The position numbers were made by a program, and so were the translations under genes. Of a DNA stretch of 64,000 nt, positions 31,841-38,975 are shown piece after piece. How positions within the stretch are numbered: position 1 is the first letter of the stretch; every line of letters starts with the position of its first letter. The notes under the pieces were generated by a model. That model ran no database searches. It saw only the letters and a program-made list of their open reading frames with translations, and was not told the DNA's origin. Source of the DNA: Mycobacterium sp. URHB0044 (lineage in GTDB: Bacteria > Actinomycetota > Actinomycetes > Mycobacteriales > Mycobacteriaceae); assembly GCF_000620625.1 (NCBI RefSeq), contig NZ_JIAW01000020.1, positions 90,070-154,069 on the forward strand. The letters are read 5' to 3'.

Positions 31841-32680
31841 ATGGCAGTAACCAACTCCAGTCTTCAGGCGGCGTGGACCCCTGACGACTATGGAAAGCTC
31901 ATCGACATCGTCATCGCTGAGAAGTCGATTGCGTTCCGGGCGGGTACCAAGATCATGACGGGCGCGGAGACGATCCGCTTCCCGATGCTGACCGCCGATC
32001 CGGCTTCCGGCTGGTACGCCGAGAACACTCAGATCAGCCTGACGGACCCGACGACCAATGAACTGGTCATCGTGCCGAAGAAGGTCGCCGCTCTCAACCA
32101 GACGAGCAACGAAGCTGCTGAGGACTCGAATCCGGCTGTGGCAGATCAGATCGGTCGGGCAATCGCCCGCTCGATCGCCAAGAAGGTCGACGCGGCGTTC
32201 TTCGCCAACACCACCACGAACGGCCCTAGTGGCTTGCTGTCGCTGACGGGTATCAACGTCGTCGACACCGGGACCATCACGTTGACCTCGCTTGACCCGT
32301 TCCATGAGGCGAAGGCAGCCGCACTCGCAGACGGCGCCGAGGTGTCTGTGTGGATTCTTGCTCCCGACGTGGCTCTCACGTTGTCGAAGGCCAAGCAGTT
32401 GACTTCGGGTTCGAACGTCGGCCTTCTGGACACCACCGGAGTAGCAGACGGAGTCACCCTCGCTGGTGTTCCCGTTCTGGTGAGCACCGACGTTGCAGCC
32501 GGCAACGCGTGGGGTCTCGACAGCTCTCAGGTGCTCGTCGTCCAGCGCACCGGTACCAAGATCACCAAGTCTGTTGATGCAGCGTTCGACTACGACGCCG
32601 TCCAGATCCGAGGTACCGCCCGTGTCGGCTTCGGATTCTCCAACGCCGCAGGCGTTGTCCGTCTGTACGACGCTCCGTGA
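31841..32680 (+). CDS. HK97-type phage major capsid protein
   Basis: A protein of 279 aa from ATG 31841. It has features of actinophage HK97-fold capsids: MTGAETIRFPML and SGWYAENTQI early, VPKKVAALNQTSNEAAEDS in the P-domain region, then AIARSIAKKVDAAFF. There is no long N-terminal delta domain, consistent with a separate scaffold. At 279 aa it is on the short side, as expected for small satellite capsids. It implies that the element builds its own heads. Confidence 0.85.
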   Translation: MAVTNSSLQAAWTPDDYGKLIDIVIAEKSIAFRAGTKIMTGAETIRFPMLTADPASGWYAENTQISLTDPTTNELVIVPKKVAALNQTSNEAAEDSNPAVADQIGRAIARSIAKKVDAAFFANTTTNGPSGLLSLTGINVVDTGTITLTSLDPFHEAKAAALADGAEVSVWILAPDVALTLSKAKQLTSGSNVGLLDTTGVADGVTLAGVPVLVSTDVAAGNAWGLDSSQVLVVQRTGTKITKSVDAAFDYDAVQIRGTARVGFGFSNAAGVVRLYDAP

Positions 32681-32692
32681 TCTAACCCCGGA

Positions 32693-32722
32693 GGCCCGGG
32701 GGACTCACACTCCCCGGGCCTT
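32693..32722 (+). terminator. Hairpin terminator after the capsid gene
   Basis: GGCCCGGGG (32693-32701) pairs with CCCCGGGCC (32712-32720), followed by TTCC. Confidence 0.6.
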
Positions 32723-32758
32723 CCGGCCCGCCACCCCACACTCAGGAGAAAACACCAC

Positions 32759-33064
32759 ATGGACGATCAGCCAACGGGACAGCGCACCGGGCCGAAGTGT
32801 GCCCGGGAAGGGTGCCGCCGCAACGTATCCGTGAAGAGTCCTCTCGACACGTGCAGCCCGATGTGTCGCTGGGTCAACCAGGAGATGGGCAACGCCGAGC
32901 GCGTATGTACCGCGACTGGGGACACCCGGCACTGGCTGGCAGCGGTCGCACTCAACGACGCAGTGACCGAGTACTTCCGCAGTGACACTCGGGTCGGCAA
33001 CACGGCCCGCAAGGTGGGCATGTCACACGATCAGTGGCGGGCGATCAAGCATGGCTCGCAGTGA
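32759..33064 (+). CDS. Cys-rich (zinc-type) hypothetical protein
   Basis: A protein of 101 aa from ATG 32759. Cys pairs KCAREGC and CSPMC suggest one small zinc finger at residues 14-36. The C-terminal half has a helix-turn-helix feel (GNTARKVGMSHDQWRAIKHG), so it may bind DNA. It overlaps the next gene (GTGA). Confidence 0.5.
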   Translation: MDDQPTGQRTGPKCAREGCRRNVSVKSPLDTCSPMCRWVNQEMGNAERVCTATGDTRHWLAAVALNDAVTEYFRSDTRVGNTARKVGMSHDQWRAIKHGSQ

Positions 33065-33342
33065 CCGACTACCCCGAACAGTTCAGACGCTCCGGTCAAC
33101 GCCCCAATCGCAAGCGGCCTTCGAGCCGTAAACGGTGCGACCGGGACGGGTGTAGCCAACCAGCCAAGGCCGATCAAGCGAGGGTGCGACTCTTGCACGC
33201 GGCGGGCCGACCTACCCCGCGGGTACCTCGGTACTGCTCACCAGAGTGCAAGTCCGAGAGCGAGCGGACTTCCCTCGCTGCGAGACAGCAGGCGATGTTG
33301 GACCGCGCCATGATGCGACTCAAGCACGGCGAGCTAGCCTGA
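33061..33342 (+). CDS. Basic Cys-rich (zinc-type) hypothetical protein
   Basis: A protein of 93 aa from GTG 33061. It is very basic at the N-terminus (RPNRKRPSSRKRCDRDGC), with a second pair in RYCSPEC. The Cys spacing parallels the preceding protein, so the two look like distant duplicates. It probably binds nucleic acid. Its 3' end overlaps the convergent HTH gene by nine bases. Confidence 0.5.
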   Translation: MTDYPEQFRRSGQRPNRKRPSSRKRCDRDGCSQPAKADQARVRLLHAAGRPTPRVPRYCSPECKSESERTSLAARQQAMLDRAMMRLKHGELA

Positions 33343-33534
33343 CTTTCGCGGCCTACCGCCGCCAAAACCACGACCGGGCCGGGAGTCGTTCCAACGGTCG
33401 ATGGTCTTGGGTAGCCATCCCCTCGTCGTGCCGATCAAGGCATCGGGCTCGGGGAGTCGATACCTGCCCAACGTGTCTGGCTTCACTCCGATCCGCTCAG
33501 CCAGTTCCGAACGGGACAGGTACCGAGTGGTCAT
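33334..33534 (-). CDS. Excisionase-like (MerR/AlpA-type) HTH protein
   Basis: A protein of 66 aa. LSRSELAERIGVKPDTLGRY is a winged helix-turn-helix of the excisionase/AlpA type, followed by a wing (GTTRGWLPKTIDRW) and a basic tail. In serine-integrase elements such a protein can be the recombination directionality factor that turns int toward excision. It is the best candidate for the switch that would restore flp. Confidence 0.7.
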   Translation of the reverse strand: MTTRYLSRSELAERIGVKPDTLGRYRLPEPDALIGTTRGWLPKTIDRWNDSRPGRGFGGGRPRKSG

Positions 33535-33546
33535 CTGAGCACCATA

Positions 33547-33578
33547 CGAAAGAACCCCTGACCCGAAGGCCAGGGGCT
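33547..33578 (-). terminator. Intrinsic terminator of the secreted-protein gene
   Basis: On the minus strand CCCCTG pairs with CAGGGG around a 10-nt loop, followed by TTCTTTCG. It lies between the secreted-protein stop and the excisionase-like start. Confidence 0.65.
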
Positions 33579-33592
33579 CATGGTCAGGCGGA

Positions 33593-33838
33593 TCAACGGT
33601 TGACGGGAAGTGTCACAGCCTCACCCAGTTCAAGCCAGGTGTGGCCATCGTTGATCCACAGGCCAACCTGCCCGGGCTGATCAGAGCAGTCCTCCATAGC
33701 GCACACCGGGTAGTCAACGCCATCAACGGTCATGGTGACCGAGTCATCAGGCGAAGCGGAAGCAATGCCCGAACCAGCGAGAGCGGCGAAGGCGAGAGCA
33801 GCAAGGGCAAGAGCTGTGCGTGTTGCGGTCTGTGTCAT
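33593..33838 (-). CDS. Small secreted protein, candidate lysogenic-conversion cargo
   Basis: A protein of 81 aa with a clear Sec signal peptide (ALALAALAFAALAGSGIASA, cleavage after ASA), leaving a mature domain of about 50 aa with two Cys (VCAMEDCSD) that may form a disulfide. It is monocistronic and opposite to the structural genes, so it could be expressed in the lysogen. Superinfection exclusion or surface modification is plausible but unproven. Confidence 0.65.
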   Translation of the reverse strand: MTQTATRTALALAALAFAALAGSGIASASPDDSVTMTVDGVDYPVCAMEDCSDQPGQVGLWINDGHTWLELGEAVTLPVNR

Positions 33839-33904
33839 GGCGATAACATTACACGCTCAACGTGTATCACGCAACTGTGCACACGTGAGCTGTGTGCGTC
33901 AGTC

Positions 33905-34165
33905 TCGCTGCAGCACAGGAGGAGTGGGGTACCCCGGGGGAGGAGGGGGTGCCTGGCAGTGGGTAGGGCGCAGGGGGGTAGGTGGGGTACCGGGTAGGGG
34001 TGCCCGGGGTAGGGGCACAGGGTTGGGTGCGGGTGCAGCCTGCCCGGGTTGCGACTCGGCTGTGCCGGCCTTGGGTGTGGGCCGTGGGTGCTGACCTGCG
34101 GGTACTGGCCCCCGGGTACCCCACGGGGGCACCCCTGCCCCCGCCCGCGCTGACCGCCAGGTAAT
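33905..34165 (+). repeat. G-rich tract with GGGTA-type repeats upstream of the small terminase
   Basis: The plus strand has extreme G bias and many GGG/GGGG runs in irregular GGGTA, GGGGTACC and GGGTGC units. It can form several G-quadruplexes and GTACC-type hairpins. Proline-rich minus-strand frames here are composition artefacts. The region from 33839 to 34259 has no gene. Sitting directly before the small terminase gene, it is a candidate packaging (cos/pac) site. Confidence 0.5.
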
Positions 34166-34259
34166 GCGCCTGTGTCATCCGGTGAAGATTCGACAATGCT
34201 GATTTTTCAACTAAGCCGCAGGTCAGCGGCTAATTCACTGCTCAGAAAGGCACCCTCTA

Positions 34260-34559
34260 ATGGTATCGAAACCGAGGATGCCCCGAGGTCTCGGAACCGA
34301 GGGTCAGAAGCTCTGGACAAGCGTCCTAGCCGAGTTCGAACCGGATCGTGAGCCGCACAAGCTCCGAATCTTGTTCGACGCCTGCAAGATTGCCGACTAC
34401 GTCAAGCGACTCGATGACGAGGCGGGCAAGCAGCCGTTGACCGTGAAGGGATCTATGGGTCAGCAGGTGATCAACCCGATTATCGACAAAGCCATTACCG
34501 CCCGAGGTCAACTGGCGCAGTTGTTGTGCCGACTCAACTTCGCAACAGAGGACGACTGA
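34260..34559 (+). CDS. terS: P27-like phage terminase small subunit
   Basis: A protein of 99 aa from ATG 34260 (GAAAGG upstream). It follows the P27 family pattern: PRGLGTEGQKLWTSVLAEFE, then a helical core (LRILFDACKIADYVKRLD), then GSMGQQVINPIIDKAITARGQLAQLLCRLN. It would recognise the element's packaging site and recruit a large terminase supplied by a helper phage, since no large terminase gene is present. This is the SaPI/PICI logic. Confidence 0.75.
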   Translation: MVSKPRMPRGLGTEGQKLWTSVLAEFEPDREPHKLRILFDACKIADYVKRLDDEAGKQPLTVKGSMGQQVINPIIDKAITARGQLAQLLCRLNFATEDD

Positions 34560-34560
34560 C

Positions 34561-34845
34561 ATGGCATTGCCACCCACCCGGCGACGGAATCGACACATCA
34601 CGACCAACGACCCTGCGGCCATAGCCGCCCGGCTGCCCAACGAACTCAGGACATTCGAGGTCTACAACGTGAACTACTTCCACGAACTCGGAGCTTGGCT
34701 CGAAAGTCACGCTCCCACTGCCGATGTGGAGCCATACAAAGTGGCCGAGGTAGTCGGAATCACGATTGCCGACTGGTACCGCTGGAGGCTGACCCGACCA
34801 ACCATTCTGACTGAGCCCACGTCCTCAGCGGTCGTTGAGTCCTAG
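34561..34845 (+). CDS. Hypothetical protein after the small terminase
   Basis: A protein of 94 aa from ATG 34561, one base after the terS stop. The N-terminus is basic (PPTRRRNRH) and it contains PYKVAEVVGITIADWYRW, a short helix-turn-helix-like stretch. No family is recognised. Coupling to terS suggests packaging or head completion. Its last 21 bases overlap the convergent membrane-protein gene. Confidence 0.5.
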   Translation: MALPPTRRRNRHITTNDPAAIAARLPNELRTFEVYNVNYFHELGAWLESHAPTADVEPYKVAEVVGITIADWYRWRLTRPTILTEPTSSAVVES

Positions 34846-35700
34846 ATCCGCCTTGGCGGCGTCAACGTACATCGTCGTCAGTTGATCCGTTGTCTTCGTG
34901 AGCAGAGCGACGTCATACGTGGGTAATGCGGTGTCTGCGGGTACGCCGACTAGGGCCTTGGCAAGCTTGTCCCTGTCGGGCTTCGGGTCTGGATAGCTGG
35001 CAATGACGATGTCGATGTTGGCGAGAATCGACTGGTAGAAGTCGTTGCGGTACCTGTCGCGAAGCGCACGGGCGTAGTTGATCACGTTTTGCGAGCTTGC
35101 TATCTCCGCGTTGGAGATGGCTTGATCCAACCCCGTGTAAGCCTCTTGCCACGAATTACCGCTGTACGGCGCATACGCGCTGCTGTCCCCATTCGGATTA
35201 GTGGTGTAGTAGGGGTTGTTGTAGCGGGAGGTAGTCGGCGCGTACTGGTAGGAAGTCGGCGCATATGGTTTGGCTTGATTAGTGCCAGGGGGATTCGCCG
35301 GGCCAGCAGTCCCCGGTACGCCCAATTGCTGAAACAAGCGTGATGCGATGCCGGCGGCGACTGCCGACGTTGAGAAGGTACCCGCGTTCTGTAACCGAGT
35401 CGCTTGTTGCAAGATCGTCGAATATTGGTCCCGTCGCTGATCGCGTCGGAACTGATCGACCGCTTGATCCTTCTGGGCTTGGATCGTCTGGCTATTGGTG
35501 AACCAACCGGCACCGAATGCGACAATCGCCACGATTATGGGGACCCACATGGGAATCCATACAGTTCTCCACCAGTCTCGTCGCGCATCAGCTGGTGGAT
35601 CATCGGTCTGCTCTATCGGCCGCGTTGATGCCGTCCGCAAGCGTAGACGTTGCTGGCTTGGCCTCTTGGTACCCGCCTGCTGGCCCCCGTTGTCTGGCAT
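34825..35700 (-). CDS. Single-pass membrane protein, candidate cargo
   Basis: A protein of 291 aa. It has a cytoplasmic basic N-terminus of about 50 residues, one strong membrane helix (IPMWVPIIVAIVAFGAGWF), a Gln/Arg-rich helix (KDQAVDQFRRDQRRDQYS), a Tyr/Pro/Asn-rich low-complexity middle and a helical C-terminus. No family is recognised. Membrane-anchored proteins of this kind at element ends often exclude or abort other phages; here that is only inference from position. Confidence 0.6.
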   Translation of the reverse strand: MPDNGGQQAGTKRPSQQRLRLRTASTRPIEQTDDPPADARRDWWRTVWIPMWVPIIVAIVAFGAGWFTNSQTIQAQKDQAVDQFRRDQRRDQYSTILQQATRLQNAGTFSTSAVAAGIASRLFQQLGVPGTAGPANPPGTNQAKPYAPTSYQYAPTTSRYNNPYYTTNPNGDSSAYAPYSGNSWQEAYTGLDQAISNAEIASSQNVINYARALRDRYRNDFYQSILANIDIVIASYPDPKPDRDKLAKALVGVPADTALPTYDVALLTKTTDQLTTMYVDAAKADLGLNDR

Positions 35701-35760
35701 GGCGGCACCATAGCAACGAAGTCATTCTGCGGAATACGGAACCAACTGACGGTTGAGTGC

Positions 35761-36447
35761 TTATGGCCGACCACGACGAGGGTCGGATTGGGTAAACCCA
35801 CCCCGGTACCACGGCCGACCCCGACGCCATGCGTAGACCTTCCGCCGCAGCCCCGCATTGATGGAATGCGGTGGCCATTCGGCGGGCATCATGTGGGTGT
35901 CACGCAGGTTCATACAGCGACTAAAGGCGCGACGACGGATGTCCGCTCTGTCGAACGCTGGTCGCGCAACGTAGTCAGTCGGACAACCTCTCCTGATGAA
36001 CCTTTCGCGCTCGAATGACGTGTGTCCGTAACTACGCCGCAAATTGGCAACCGCTAGGCAGGGCAAGACGAGCGAGCCCGGTAACACGTAGAGCATGAAT
36101 ATCTTTTCCGGCTGCGAGATGGCCTCAGAGGTAAAGGTCCCGACTCCCGAGACGACGAATCCCGCCCACCACGCAACAACGACAACCATCCAGACGAAAC
36201 GACTCCACGGCGTAGGAATGTGATAGGCGGCGGCGGTCTTGTTCGCCAGCTTGTCGGCCCGAAGCAGCAGCACCTCTCGCTGACTCGCGTGCCGTTCCGC
36301 ATCGAGCGCGTTGACCGTCTCCATGTGCTTGCGAAGTCGCCAAGCCCGATATCGAGCAAGACTCAGGGGCAAGCTGGCAACTGCCGCCCCGAGCCCGGCC
36401 ATGCCAGTGACGATGGCCAGCGTTGCCTGCACCGTGCTCAACTGCAC
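35761..36447 (-). CDS. Multi-pass membrane protein, candidate cargo
   Basis: A protein of 228 aa from GTG 36447 (TTG 36492 would add 15 residues). Helices are at about residues 5-30, 85-110 and 120-145. A basic, Arg/Trp-rich cytoplasmic tail follows. No recognised domain. It neighbours the other membrane protein and the DUF1883 gene on the same strand, forming an accessory block at the right end. Confidence 0.5.
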   Translation of the reverse strand: MQLSTVQATLAIVTGMAGLGAAVASLPLSLARYRAWRLRKHMETVNALDAERHASQREVLLLRADKLANKTAAAYHIPTPWSRFVWMVVVVAWWAGFVVSGVGTFTSEAISQPEKIFMLYVLPGSLVLPCLAVANLRRSYGHTSFERERFIRRGCPTDYVARPAFDRADIRRRAFSRCMNLRDTHMMPAEWPPHSINAGLRRKVYAWRRGRPWYRGGFTQSDPRRGRP

Positions 36448-36672
36448 GGCCCCAATGTATCGCCGGGTCTGACAAGTGGCCTCGACTGACAACGTGTCGC
36501 TGTTCGATCTACCAGCAACGGCTGGTCAGCTACCCGTCACTGCTCGGCCCGGTCGGAGGTCGAGTGGCAACGCGACCGATACGCCATCGACGGAGCTGGA
36601 CGACAGTTCAAGGCGTCCCCAAGGACCCGCTACGTCGATTACGTCATCGCGATCGTCGATAACACTGCTTGA

Positions 36673-36710
36673 AACAGAAAGACGGCACCCCCGCTGGGGA
36701 GGGTGCCGTC
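36673..36710 (-). terminator. Intrinsic terminator of the DUF1883 gene
   Basis: GACGGCACCC (36681-36690) pairs perfectly with GGGTGCCGTC (36701-36710). Read on the minus strand it is followed by TTTCTGTTTC. Confidence 0.85.
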
Positions 36711-36724
36711 TTCTGGCTGGCAGT

Positions 36725-36994
36725 CTAGGCGGCGAGCACCTGGACGGCCGCCCGCCCACGGCCCTGGTAGCCGCCGTAGTCGACGACCACGTACCAGTGC
36801 CCGCCGTTCGGAACTTGAAGCGTCACCGGGGACGACTTGTAGTGCCCCCCGATGAAGCGGTGCTCCCGGCCAGCGGAGAACGAGCGGTAGTTCGAGCTGT
36901 CCAGCAGCCGCACGTTGGCGGCGTTGCCTTCGAGTTCGACGCGGACGACGGCGCCCTCGGGCTGTTGGCCGAGGTCCCAGTAGTTGTAGTTCAC
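36725..36994 (-). CDS. DUF1883 domain protein, candidate defence cargo
   Basis: A protein of 89 aa that is almost exactly one DUF1883 domain: YWDLGQQPEGAVVRVELEGNAANVRLLDSSNY at the start, then HRFIGGHYKSSPVTLQVPNGGHWYVVVDYGGY. DUF1883 often occurs fused to or near TIR domains, which links the family to immune-type signalling, but here it stands alone. GTG 36994 has GAAAG upstream. It has its own terminator. Confidence 0.75.
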   Translation of the reverse strand: MNYNYWDLGQQPEGAVVRVELEGNAANVRLLDSSNYRSFSAGREHRFIGGHYKSSPVTLQVPNGGHWYVVVDYGGYQGRGRAAVQVLAA

Positions 36995-37342
36995 TTCGTA
37001 ACTTTCTGTTGGTGCCGAAAGTACGACGCGAGTCCAAGGAATCGGTCAAGTTGCCATGCCGACGCTGCTTCGGTGTAACGTGATTGTGGCATCTTCGACA
37101 ATGCACTCTCACGAAACCCTTAGCCCGGGGACTCAATCCCCCAGGCTGAGGGTTTCGTCTTTCGGTCGACTTGACACTACACCTAGGGGCCGACATTCAG
37201 AGGGCACACAAGATGTGCTAAACGACATTCTTGGAATTCGCAGGTAGAAAGCCGTGTTGGTCCCGAGTTTTCGGCGTGTCGGGTGTATGGGATCTGATGT
37301 GTCGCGTGGAACCGTACGAGTCCCAGCGGCGTCTAACCAGTC
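36995..37342 (-). promoter_or_regulatory. Upstream region of the DUF1883 gene with a long hairpin
   Basis: No gene is evident. It must contain the DUF1883 promoter. At 37111-37158 the arms ACGAAACCCT and AGGGTTTCGT enclose inner pairs AGCC/GGCT and GGG/CCC and are followed by CTTTC, so it is either a terminator for something read from the left or a structured leader. Confidence 0.45.
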
Positions 37343-37456
37343 ATGGACGACGACGAACGCGAAGCGACTCGCGCTGAAGGGCTCAATCCCGACGACCCCG
37401 CCGTACGAGCAGCGATAGACCTAGTGCGCTGGGAATTAGAACTACTACGGGTGTAA
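37343..37456 (+). CDS. Possible 37-residue protein beside attR
   Basis: ATG 37343 opens an acidic 37-codon frame (MDDDEREATRAEGLNPDD to ...LELLRV) ending 15 bases before the attR core. It is composed of charged helical residues. No family and only a weak ribosome site are visible, so it is tentative. Confidence 0.35.
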   Translation: MDDDEREATRAEGLNPDDPAVRAAIDLVRWELELLRV

Positions 37457-37492
37457 TCGTTGACTATCGACTACTCCACCGTCGACATCCCG
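37455..37492. other. attR junction with split integrase -35
   Basis: Element sequence TTGACTATCGAC meets host flp sequence (TCCACCGTCGAC...) at the TAC core 37472-37474. TTGACT at 37460-37465 is the predicted -35 of the integrase promoter in the circular form. In the integrated form the core creates an in-frame TAG that ends the 5' half of flp. Confidence 0.75.
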
Positions 37493-37551
37493 GCCTCGTC
37501 GACCGCGAGCATGGTCAACCGAACCTGCAACCGCCGAAAGACGTTGTTCAC
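37474..37551 (-). pseudogene. flp: flp pilin, 5' half (26 codons), disrupted by element insertion
   Basis: From GTG 37551 with an AGGAGGAGG ribosome site upstream, the frame encodes VNNVFRRLQVRLTMLAVDEAG then MSTVE and meets TAG made by the junction. Prepilin cleavage would be expected after the Gly before MSTVE. The insertion falls exactly between Glu and Tyr of the conserved Flp EY motif. The peptide would be cut to a leader plus five residues, so no pilin is made. Confidence 0.88.
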
Positions 37552-37614
37552 CTTCGTGTTCCTCCTCCTCGTGCCTCGCGGCATCTCCGCGAAGCGTTGA
37601 CCTGACCGGCCCGG

Positions 37615-38196
37615 TCACCACACCCCCGACCGCAGCACGTCACCGGCCAGACCCACGACCACGGGGACGATGCCCAGGCAGAGGAAGGCCGGCAGGTAAC
37701 AGAGTCCGAGCGGCCCGGCGATCAGGACTGACGCCCGCTCGGCAGCGGCCCGCGCATCGTCACCGGCATCGAGCCGGGACTGCTCGGCCAGTTCGGCGAC
37801 GCCTCTCGCCAATGCCGTGCCCGATGACGCCGACCGTCGCGCGAGCCGCACCAGCGCCGTCAGCTGCGCATCGCCCCGCAGCGCGGGATCGGACCACGCG
37901 GTCGCCGGGTCGGCCCCGAGCGCAAGGAGATCCGCAGCGCGCACGAGGACACCGGCGAGGCGGTCCGGTGCCGACGGCCCGGTCGCCGCGGCGGCGCTGG
38001 CCACCGCCATCCCGGAGGTCAGACAGGCCGCGAAGACGTCGAGGCTGGACGCGACGGCGAGGGGATCCTGGGAGCGGTCGGACGGCACCGACCCCCGGCG
38101 TGCGGCTGTCGCATCCCGATTGAGCCGCTGCCCCGCCCGCGCCGAGCTACCGCTGATCAGCAGTGCCATGGCAAGCAGCAGCGCGGGCCAACTCAC
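37615..38196 (-). CDS. tadC: TadC-like pilus assembly membrane protein (Rv3657c-like)
   Basis: A protein of 193 aa from GTG 38196, overlapping tadB by four bases. It has an N-terminal helix (LLLAMALLISGS), a GspF-type segment (DVFAACLTSGMAVASAA, later LARRSASSGTALARGVAELAEQSR) and a C-terminal membrane region. It is about half the length of a usual TadC, as in M. tuberculosis. It is a platform component of the Flp pilus machine. It is followed after 63 bp by flp. Confidence 0.8.
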   Translation of the reverse strand: MSWPALLLAMALLISGSSARAGQRLNRDATAARRGSVPSDRSQDPLAVASSLDVFAACLTSGMAVASAAAATGPSAPDRLAGVLVRAADLLALGADPATAWSDPALRGDAQLTALVRLARRSASSGTALARGVAELAEQSRLDAGDDARAAAERASVLIAGPLGLCYLPAFLCLGIVPVVVGLAGDVLRSGVW

Positions 38197-38975
38197 GCGA
38201 GCACCCGGTTGGTGATCCGGTCCGACCACGCCAGCCCGCAGCACGCCAGCGCGACGCCGACCACGAGCAGCCAGCCGCCGGGACCATCGGAGAAGAGGAA
38301 GCGCACGGGCCCGGCACCGATCAATTCGCCGAGGCCGACGCCCAGCAGTGGCAAGCCGGCCAGAATGAGCGCCGTCGCGCGAGCCCCGGCCATCCCCGCA
38401 GTCACCCGGGACGCGTAACGATCGCGCTCGACGACGTCGCGGTGCGCTGTGCGCATCAACGTCGCGATGGCGAGGCCGTGCGTCTGAGCCAGCTGCCAAC
38501 ACACCGACAGCCGCTCCCATTGCGCCGGCAGCATCGATTGCACCGCAACGGCTCTCAGTCCCGCGGCGACGTCGGCGCCAAGGCGCGCCCGCGCGGCCAC
38601 CGCGCTCAGTTGACCGGCGACGGCGCCGTCGACCTCGGAAGCGGCGGTCTCGAAGGCCGCGATCGGGTGCGCACCGACACCCAGCTCACCAACCAGAACG
38701 GAGAGCGCACCCTGCAGTGCGGCGGATTCCTCGGCGCGACGGCTGCTGCGGACCGCCCGGCGCCGTCGCACGACCAACGTCGACGCGAGGATCGCGACGG
38801 CCAGCACGACGGTCACCGGCACGGCGAATACCAGTACGACGGCCGCCATCACACCGACGAGCATCAACGCCGAATCCGGCACCGCTCCCGCGATGCGCCG
38901 CTGCGTCAGCCGTCGCCTCGGTGTGCCCGGCGCCACCAACAGTGCCAGCGCGAGGCTGACCGCGGCGACGCTCAC
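38193..38975 (-). CDS. tadB: TadB-like pilus assembly membrane protein (Rv3658c-like)
   Basis: A protein of 260 aa with N-terminal helices (about 35-70), a GspF/T2SF domain (ALSVLVGELGVGAHPIAAFE, then WQLAQTHGLAIATLM) and C-terminal helices. It would partner TadC as the inner-membrane platform driven by TadA. Overlaps of four bases on both sides mark one operon. Confidence 0.82.
   Translation of the reverse strand: MSVAAVSLALALLVAPGTPRRRLTQRRIAGAVPDSALMLVGVMAAVVLVFAVPVTVVLAVAILASTLVVRRRRAVRSSRRAEESAALQGALSVLVGELGVGAHPIAAFETAASEVDGAVAGQLSAVAARARLGADVAAGLRAVAVQSMLPAQWERLSVCWQLAQTHGLAIATLMRTAHRDVVERDRYASRVTAGMAGARATALILAGLPLLGVGLGELIGAGPVRFLFSDGPGGWLLVVGVALACCGLAWSDRITNRVLA

Larger units (their letters stand above)
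26726..37474. mobile_element. Serine-integrase phage satellite integrated in flp (phiRv1/phiRv2-like, capsid-encoding)
   Basis: Boundaries are set by the two halves of flp, each ending at a shared core (plus-strand TAC at 26726-26728 and 37472-37474). Contents in order: large serine integrase, two small genes, a repeat-rich untranslated region, small zinc-type protein, replication-initiator-like gene with internal repeats, small genes, scaffold-like, major capsid, two Cys-rich proteins, excisionase-like HTH (minus), secreted protein (minus), G-rich tract, small terminase, then three minus-strand cargo genes. Portal, large terminase, protease, tail and lysis genes are absent. It is visibly lower in GC than its flanks. 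Confidence 0.88.

Noticed and set aside
33867..34196. Proline-rich minus-strand frames in the G-rich tract
   Set aside because: They arise from the GGG runs read in reverse; no start context, no family and the same look in two frames.
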